Shown here: positions 7,322 to 11,949 of the stretch, one piece after another
Numbering within the stretch: the stretch's first letter is position 1
Layout of the letters: each line of letters begins with the position of its first letter
From: Alphaproteobacteria bacterium MarineAlpha6_Bin2
Lineage (GTDB): Bacteria > Pseudomonadota > Alphaproteobacteria > GCA-002720895
Length of the DNA: 11,949 nt
Direction of reading: 5' to 3'
Assembly (NCBI GenBank): GCA_002937815.1
Contig: PTKQ01000006.1
Location: 1 to 11,949, forward strand
Notes under the pieces: model-generated
Databases searched by the model: none
The model's input: the letters and a program-made list of their open reading frames with translations, nothing else
Told to the model about the DNA's origin: nothing
Position numbers and translations under genes: made by a program

Positions 7322-9319
7322 ATGAATTTAAGAAGAAAAAAAAATAAAAATTTTCATAAATCTATTAAAGATAAAGAATGGTTAATTAGAACATATTCTG
7401 GTCATTCTTCGGCTAAAGAATCAAATAAATTATATAGAGAAAATTTGAAAAAAGGGCAAACAGGTCTCTCAGTTGCTTTTGATTTACCTACTCAAACAGG
7501 CTATGACTCTGATCATGTTTTAGCAAAAGGAGAAGTGGGAAAAGTTGGAGTTCCAATTTCTCATTTAGGAGACATGTTGGAATTATTTGATGAAATTCCA
7601 ATTGGAAAAATGAACACTTCTATGACAATTAATGCTACAGCAGCCTGGTTGCTTTCTCTTTATATTGCTGCTGCTGAAAAACAAGGATACAAAAGAAAAG
7701 ACCTTCAAGGCACAACCCAAAATGATATTATTAAAGAATACCTTTCTAGAGGTACATATATTTTTCCTCCAAAAGAAAGCATGAGATTAACTTCTGATAT
7801 TATTTCTTTTACTTATAAAGAAATACCCAAGTGGAATCCTATAAACGTATGTTCATATCATCTTCAAGAAGTAGGCGCAACACCAGAGCAAGAATTATCT
7901 TATGTTCTTTCAAACGCATGTGAAGTTTTGGATAATGTAAAAAAATATGGACAAGTTCCAAAAAAAGATTTTCCAAAAGTTGTAGGACGAATCAGCTTTT
8001 TTGTTAATGCTGGAATTAAATTTTTAACTGAAATGTGTAAAATGCGAGCGATGGTAAGTTTATGGGATGAAATTTGTTCAAAAAAATATGGAATAAAAAA
8101 TAAGAAATATAAAAGATTGAGATATGGCGTTCAAGTTAATTCTTTGGGTCTTACTGAACAACAACCTGAAAATAATGTCTATCGTATATTAATAGAAATG
8201 TTAGCCGTTGTTTTATCAAAAGATGCTAGAGCAAGAGCTGTTCAATTACCGGCATGGAATGAAGCATTGGGATTACCTAGACCATGGGACCAGCAGTGGA
8301 GCATAAGATTACAACAGATAGTAGCACATGAAACAGACTTGTTAGAGTTTGAGGATATTTTTAACGGTTCCAAGGTAATAGACTTAAAAGTACAAACAAT
8401 TATCAAAAATGTTAAAAAAGAACTTAAAAATATTGAAAGAATGGGTGGGGCTGTAACATCGATAGAAAATAGTTATATGAAACAAAATTTAGTGAAATCT
8501 ATGTCAAAAAGAGTCGAATCTATTGAAAGTGGAGATCAAATAGTAGTAGGTGTTAATAAGTTTGTAGAAACCGAAAATTCTCCTTTAACGGCTGACAAAA
8601 AAGGATTTATGAAAATTAATCCAAAATCTGAAAATAAACAAATACAGAAGTTAAAAATTTGGAGAAAAAAAAGAAATTTTAAAAAATGTCAGGATACCTT
8701 GAAACAATTAAAGTATGCCGCTAGAGAAGGCAAAAATATTATGGAGTTATCAATTAATTGTGCACATGCAGGAGTTACAACTGGGGAGTGGGCAGACACT
8801 TTAAGAAAAGTCTTTGGAGAATATAGAGCTCCTACAGGTGTAGGTAAATCCACCAGCCAATCTCATGCACCTTCTAAAAGAATAAATGAAAGAGTTAACA
8901 AAATTTCTTCAAAATTAAATAGAAGAATAAAATTATTAATAGGCAAACCAGGACTTGACGGACATTCTAGTGGTGCAGAACAAATAGCTGTTGCAGCTAG
9001 AGATATAGGTATGGAAGTAGTATATGAAGGTATTAGACTTACTCCTAAACAAATTATAAATACAGCTATAGAAGAAAGTGTTCATATGATTGCCTTGTCA
9101 ATTTTGTCAGGATCCCATTTATCTATAACCATGGAAGTTATTAAATTAATGAAAAAAAACAATCTTTCAAAAATTCCATTAGTTGTAGGTGGAATAATTC
9201 CTCCTGAAGATGAAAAAAAAATGCTCAAACTCGGTGTTTCAAGAATTTATACACCTAAAAACTACAATATTAATTTTATAATGGATGATTTTGTAAAAAT
9301 TTTAGAAAAAAATTATTAA
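7322..9319 (+). CDS. ecm: Ethylmalonyl-CoA mutase, adenosylcobalamin-dependent
   Basis: Carbon-skeleton rearrangement of (2R)-ethylmalonyl-CoA to (2S)-methylsuccinyl-CoA; the MeaA branch of the methylmalonyl-CoA mutase superfamily. The 665-residue single chain has an N-terminal TIM-barrel CoA domain (RTYSGHSSA at 23-31, VAFDLPTQTGYDSDH at 51-65, NTSMTINATAAWLLSLYIAAAE at 98-119, QGTTQNDIIKEYLSRGTYIFPP at 129-150). A linker follows, then a C-terminal B12-binding domain: GKPGLDGHSSGAEQ at 541-554, with DxHxxG and cobalt ligand His548, SILSGSH at 593-599 and VVGG at 621-624. FDLPTQTGYDSDH fits Ecm/MeaA; methylmalonyl-CoA mutases have FDLATHRGYDSDH-like sequence. It diverges from ccr and leads a probable plus-strand operon with the next two genes. 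The needed epimerase is not in the window. Confidence 0.96.
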   Translation: MNLRRKKNKNFHKSIKDKEWLIRTYSGHSSAKESNKLYRENLKKGQTGLSVAFDLPTQTGYDSDHVLAKGEVGKVGVPISHLGDMLELFDEIPIGKMNTSMTINATAAWLLSLYIAAAEKQGYKRKDLQGTTQNDIIKEYLSRGTYIFPPKESMRLTSDIISFTYKEIPKWNPINVCSYHLQEVGATPEQELSYVLSNACEVLDNVKKYGQVPKKDFPKVVGRISFFVNAGIKFLTEMCKMRAMVSLWDEICSKKYGIKNKKYKRLRYGVQVNSLGLTEQQPENNVYRILIEMLAVVLSKDARARAVQLPAWNEALGLPRPWDQQWSIRLQQIVAHETDLLEFEDIFNGSKVIDLKVQTIIKNVKKELKNIERMGGAVTSIENSYMKQNLVKSMSKRVESIESGDQIVVGVNKFVETENSPLTADKKGFMKINPKSENKQIQKLKIWRKKRNFKKCQDTLKQLKYAAREGKNIMELSINCAHAGVTTGEWADTLRKVFGEYRAPTGVGKSTSQSHAPSKRINERVNKISSKLNRRIKLLIGKPGLDGHSSGAEQIAVAARDIGMEVVYEGIRLTPKQIINTAIEESVHMIALSILSGSHLSITMEVIKLMKKNNLSKIPLVVGGIIPPEDEKKMLKLGVSRIYTPKNYNINFIMDDFVKILEKNY

Positions 9320-9339
9320 TTTTTTCCGTTTTTAAAACA

Positions 9340-10206
9340 ATGACATTTCAGAGAAGAATAAATGAATGTAATACATTTAATAAAATAAATTTTTTTAAAT
9401 TTTATGTAAATAATTTTCATGTTGGATATATAAAGAAAAAAAATTTAAATTTAATTAAAAAATTTTCTAATATTTTAAAATTTGATAATCAAAAAGTATT
9501 TTTAGATATAAAATTTAGCAGTTTTAATAAAAGAACTCTGGCTATAAATAAAATTTTTAAATATTTAGTTAAACAAAAGATAATTAAATCTAAACATAGG
9601 GAATTTTTTCCAGTTTTTCATTTGTTTAAATTAAGGCCTTTACTAAAAATACAAAGAGCATTTGGGCCATTTTTTGGTATTCAGTTTTTTGGAACACACC
9701 TGAATGGTATTGTGAGAAATAAAAGTAAACTTTTTATGTGGGTTGGAAAAAGATCTGATAAAGGAAATTTCCCAAATGCACTTGACCAAATTACTGCTGG
9801 AGGTTTGCCATATGGAGTTAATATAAAAAAAAATTTGATTAAAGAATCCTATGAAGAAGCTGGTATACAAAAAAATTTTATTAGTAAGGCAAAATATATA
9901 GGAACTATTTCCTATAACGTTGAAGCTAAGCTGGGTTTAAGCAGGTTCATTATTTTTTGTTATGATTTAGAATTATCTAATTATTTTATTCCAAAGAATC
10001 AGGACGGCGAAATTAAAAGATTTTATTTGTGGCCCTTAGATAAAATATTAAAGATTATAAAAACTTCTAGAAGATTTAAGTTTGATAGTGCATTGGTTAT
10101 AATTCATTATGCATTAAAAAAAAGAATTATAATTTCAAAAAAGTTAAATCGTTTATTGAATATTAATAATGATATCAAAATTCTAAAAGATTACAAAATA
10201 AATTGA
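9340..10206 (+). CDS. DUF4743-type NUDIX hydrolase
   Basis: A 288-residue two-part protein: an N-terminal DUF4743-like region (about 1-110) and a NUDIX domain (about 115-250). The NUDIX box at 154-176 reads GGLPYG...KESYEEAGI: the EExG catalytic core is present, but the first Glu is replaced (V160) and the usual RE is KE (168-169), which occurs in this subfamily. Other family blocks are FGTHLNGIV at 117-125, LFMWVGKRS at 131-139, ISYNVEAKLGLSRFIIFCYDLEL at 190-212 and FKFDSALVIIHY at 246-257. Eukaryotic relatives are annotated near thiamine pyrophosphokinase, and some act on oxidised thiamine diphosphates; the bacterial substrate is unknown. It begins 20 bases after ecm with no visible Shine-Dalgarno, probably in the same operon. 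Confidence 0.85.
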   Translation: MTFQRRINECNTFNKINFFKFYVNNFHVGYIKKKNLNLIKKFSNILKFDNQKVFLDIKFSSFNKRTLAINKIFKYLVKQKIIKSKHREFFPVFHLFKLRPLLKIQRAFGPFFGIQFFGTHLNGIVRNKSKLFMWVGKRSDKGNFPNALDQITAGGLPYGVNIKKNLIKESYEEAGIQKNFISKAKYIGTISYNVEAKLGLSRFIIFCYDLELSNYFIPKNQDGEIKRFYLWPLDKILKIIKTSRRFKFDSALVIIHYALKKRIIISKKLNRLLNINNDIKILKDYKIN

Positions 10207-10219
10207 TTTTTTTTTTCTC

Positions 10220-10870
10220 ATGGAAGAACTTCAATATGAAAAATATCCTAAAGAAAGCTTTCAACCACATTCGATAGTTGTGTTAATGCATGGCATTGGA
10301 GCTGATGCTTTTGATTTAATACCACTAGCAAAATATTGGTCAACAAAACTTAATAAGACTCAGTTTTATTCATTAAACGCTCCTTTTTTTTATGCATTAG
10401 GACCTTCAGGACGACAATGGTTTAGTCTAGAAGATAGAGACCAGACAAGAATACTAAGTGAAATAGACCATATTAAACCTATGATTATAAATTTTTTAGA
10501 AAAAAAATTATCTGACAGCAAACTTATATTTGAAAATTTAGTTTTAGTTGGTTTTAGCCAAGGAACTATGGTGGCACTCAATATAGGACTATCAATAAAT
10601 AAAAAAATTAAGGGTATACTGGGATATTCAGGTGGAATTATATTGACTAAAAGTGGAAAAATTACCATTAACTCTAAGCCAAATATATGTTTAATTCATG
10701 GAATAGATGATGATATTGTGCCAAAAAAAATGATGGAAACAACCAAAGTAATTTTAAAAGAAAATAATTTTTTAGTTGAAACTCATTTAATCCAAAATTT
10801 AGGCCATAGCATAAATAATCAAGGAATGGAAATAGGCGAAAAGTTCCTTGTTAAATATTTGGTAAAATGA
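10220..10870 (+). CDS. Phospholipase/carboxylesterase family alpha/beta hydrolase
   Basis: A 216-residue cytosolic alpha/beta hydrolase of the abhydrolase_2 (phospholipase/carboxylesterase, YpfH-like) family, expected to cleave short acyl esters or thioesters. The full catalytic set is visible: oxyanion region LMHGIGADAFDL at 22-33, nucleophile elbow GFSQG at 111-115 (Ser113), acid loop HGIDDDIVP at 160-168 (Asp164 most likely), and His196 in LGHSI. The GRQWFSLEDRD segment at 64-74 is also typical of the family. No signal peptide. It starts 13 bases after the NUDIX stop behind a T-run without a Shine-Dalgarno. It may be a housekeeping esterase that only shares the transcript with ecm; the natural substrate cannot be deduced. 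Confidence 0.87.
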   Translation: MEELQYEKYPKESFQPHSIVVLMHGIGADAFDLIPLAKYWSTKLNKTQFYSLNAPFFYALGPSGRQWFSLEDRDQTRILSEIDHIKPMIINFLEKKLSDSKLIFENLVLVGFSQGTMVALNIGLSINKKIKGILGYSGGIILTKSGKITINSKPNICLIHGIDDDIVPKKMMETTKVILKENNFLVETHLIQNLGHSINNQGMEIGEKFLVKYLVK

Positions 10871-10892
10871 TAAAAGAATCTTGGAAGAAAAT

Positions 10893-10912
10893 AAATAAAT
10901 TATAATTTATTT
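10893..10912. repeat. Perfect 20-base AT-only palindrome containing TATAAT
   Basis: Two 10-base arms (AAATAAATTA and its exact complement) with no loop lie just before the HNH gene, followed by more Ts up to the ATG. The centre holds a perfect -10 hexamer TATAAT (10901-10906). A -35-like TTGGAA lies at 10881-10886 but only 14 bases away. If this is the promoter, transcription would start near 10913, giving a nearly leaderless HNH mRNA (ATG 10916). It could instead be a weak AT-stem terminator for the upstream genes, or a chance result of AT-rich DNA. Confidence 0.45.
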
Positions 10913-10915
10913 TTT

Positions 10916-11458
10916 ATGAATATTTATTTTAAAACATTAGTTCTCAATGCTGACTATAAGCCTTTAAGTTATTTCCCTCTATCAGTTTGGGATTGGAAAG
11001 ATACTATTAAAGCAGTTTTTTTAGAAAAAGTTAGTGTTGTTTCAGAATATAATGAAATTGCAAGATCGCCTTCCTTATCAATTAAAATTCCAAGTGTAAT
11101 TGCATTAAAACAATTTGTTGTTTGTTCTAGAAAACCCGCATTTACTCGTTTTAATGTTTTTTTAAGAGATGAATTTAAATGCCAATATTGCTCTAGTGAA
11201 AACAACCTTACATACGATCATATTATTCCTAAGTCTCATGGTGGAAAAACAATTTGGGAAAATGTTATAACTGCATGTTCTGGATGTAATACATCAAAAG
11301 GAAATAAAACATTAGAAGAAGCAAAATTATTAGCTAATAAACAACCAATTGAACCCACTATTTCATTTTTACAGGAAAAAATAAAAAAATATCCTCCAAA
11401 TTATCTTCATGAAAGTTGGAAAGATTATTTATATTGGGATAGTGAACTACAGCCTTAA
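10916..11458 (+). CDS. HNH endonuclease-like protein, conserved alphaproteobacterial type
   Basis: A 180-residue protein with an N-terminal segment TLVLNADYKPLSYFPLSVW (7-25) and KAVFLEKVSVV that precede a zinc-bound HNH fold. The fold has Cys89/Cys92 (CQYC), DHIIPKSHGG at 101-110 with His102 as the probable catalytic residue, WENVITACSGCN at 114-125 with Cys121/Cys124, and Asn116. The C-terminal YPPNYLHESWKDYLYWDSEL (159-178) is strongly conserved in relatives. This is a stand-alone chromosomal HNH form common in alphaproteobacteria. No restriction partner, integrase or phage packaging genes lie nearby, so a DNA repair or maintenance role is more likely than defence or homing, but this is inference. 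Convergent with dsbB. Start ATG 10916 matches the family's N-terminus; no Shine-Dalgarno. Confidence 0.9.
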   Translation: MNIYFKTLVLNADYKPLSYFPLSVWDWKDTIKAVFLEKVSVVSEYNEIARSPSLSIKIPSVIALKQFVVCSRKPAFTRFNVFLRDEFKCQYCSSENNLTYDHIIPKSHGGKTIWENVITACSGCNTSKGNKTLEEAKLLANKQPIEPTISFLQEKIKKYPPNYLHESWKDYLYWDSELQP

Positions 11459-11494
11459 AAAGAATTAAAAAATTTTTGTTTATTCCTGCTACAA

Positions 11495-11949
11495 CTAATT
11501 TTTTCTTAATTTTAAGAGTGATAAAATTAATAAAAATAATGAAATAATTATATTGTAACCAACAAGAGATATACCTAATAAACTAAAATTTACTTTGCTA
11601 CACGAAACAAATTCTTTTTCTAATAAATATTCTTTTAGGTTTGATTTATCTTTTATATATGAATCATTTATTTCACAATTAGTAAAAGCACTCCAAAAAT
11701 TATTTTCAATTCCAAAGTGATAAATTGCTAACAGTAAACTTGATAAAAAAGTTATAGAATATAAATAATAAAATATCTTTTGAAACTTATAATCTTCTAT
11801 AAACAAAAAAATTATTGCTAAAAATATAGCAAAAAAATATGGAATCCTTTGGTAAATACATAAAATACATGGTTTTAAATCCAAAAAGTATTCTAAATAA
11901 TATACAACTAGTAAAATAATTGAGCATGAAAATAAAAAGAAAAAATTTA
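11495..11949 (-). CDS. dsbB: DsbB-family disulfide bond formation protein (5' end outside window)
   Basis: Inner-membrane quinone-linked oxidase that reoxidises periplasmic DsbA. The frame stays open to the window's right edge, so the gene starts beyond it; 150 residues are visible. The part upstream of TTG 11884 encodes a hydrophobic helix (FFFLFSCSIILLVVYYL) that is the expected first membrane segment, so TTG 11884 is an internal leucine codon. Next come the PCILCIYQRIPY redox motif (cysteines at 11867-11869 and 11858-11860), two further helices, a periplasmic loop with a second cysteine pair (visible residues 91 and 116), and SLLGISLVGYN before the last helix, all in family order. It ends 36 bases from the convergent HNH gene. 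The partner DsbA is not in the window. Confidence 0.9.
   Translation of the reverse strand, partial: NFFFLFSCSIILLVVYYLEYFLDLKPCILCIYQRIPYFFAIFLAIIFLFIEDYKFQKIFYYLYSITFLSSLLLAIYHFGIENNFWSAFTNCEINDSYIKDKSNLKEYLLEKEFVSCSKVNFSLLGISLVGYNIIISLFLLILSLLKLRKN

Noticed and set aside
7322..9319. Methylmalonyl-CoA mutase
   Set aside because: The FDLPTQTGYDSDH block, single-chain length of 665 residues and divergent ccr partner point to ethylmalonyl-CoA mutase.
9320..9330. T-run after ecm (and the one at 10207-10216) as rho-independent terminators
   Set aside because: No stem precedes either run; poly-T tracts are frequent in this AT-rich DNA.
11464..11510. AT-only imperfect dyad as a terminator between HNH and dsbB
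   Set aside because: The arms (11464-11474 and 11497-11510) match only with a 3-base gap, have no G or C in the matched pairs, enclose a long loop and run into the dsbB coding end.
11495..11884. TTG 11884 as the dsbB start
   Set aside because: It would remove the first membrane helix, which is encoded in frame upstream to the window edge without a stop.
1..11949. CRISPR arrays, tRNA genes, insertion sequences, prophage or a multi-gene defence system
   Set aside because: No regularly spaced repeats, cloverleaf-like segments, terminal inverted repeats or transposase motifs were seen by eye; the lone HNH gene has no defence partner.

Overview
The window is very AT-rich, gene-dense and has almost no spacer DNA. 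Its gene content is alphaproteobacterial: a HIG1-type twin-helix protein next to a PduO-type cobalamin adenosyltransferase near etfB-etfA, a Ccr/Mcd/Ecm set, a DUF4743-type NUDIX protein, and an HNH protein of a form common in Alphaproteobacteria. Low GC, tiny gaps and few Shine-Dalgarno motifs suggest a streamlined, probably free-living (possibly marine, SAR11/AEGEAN-169/HIMB59-like) alphaproteobacterium. The exact lineage is inference. No rRNA, tRNA, CRISPR array, transposase or phage gene is visible.

Layout. Left edge (2-430, + strand): 3' part of a TlpA/ResA-like thioredoxin-fold protein with its WCAPC active site. It runs convergently into a long minus-strand gene run (7230 down to 427), read in the order ccr, mcd, HIG1-like small membrane protein, cob(I)alamin adenosyltransferase, O-antigen ligase-like membrane protein, etfB, etfA. 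Gaps are 18, 10, 9, 4, 40 and 0 bases, so it looks like one operon, perhaps with an internal promoter before etfB. Divergent from ccr, across a 91-base AT-only-like spacer, is a plus-strand run: ecm, a DUF4743/NUDIX hydrolase and a phospholipase/carboxylesterase-type hydrolase, followed by an HNH endonuclease-like gene. At the right edge dsbB reads leftward and is cut by the window end.

How the genes work together. Ccr (crotonyl-CoA + CO2 + NADPH to ethylmalonyl-CoA), Ecm (ethylmalonyl-CoA to methylsuccinyl-CoA, coenzyme B12-dependent) and Mcd (methylsuccinyl-CoA to mesaconyl-CoA, FAD-dependent) are the three signature enzymes of the ethylmalonyl-CoA pathway for acetyl-CoA assimilation and glyoxylate regeneration. 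The same locus carries the adenosyltransferase that makes the B12 cofactor for Ecm and the electron transfer flavoprotein that can take electrons from Mcd. Pathway steps not in the window are the epimerase, mesaconyl-CoA hydratase, malyl-CoA lyase and the acetoacetyl-CoA/crotonyl-CoA-forming enzymes.

Most unusual points: this compact pathway-plus-cofactor locus in an AT-rich, apparently streamlined genome; an O-antigen ligase-like gene inside the adenosyltransferase/etf neighbourhood; TTG starts in that operon; and convergent genes whose stop codons overlap on a single TTAA.
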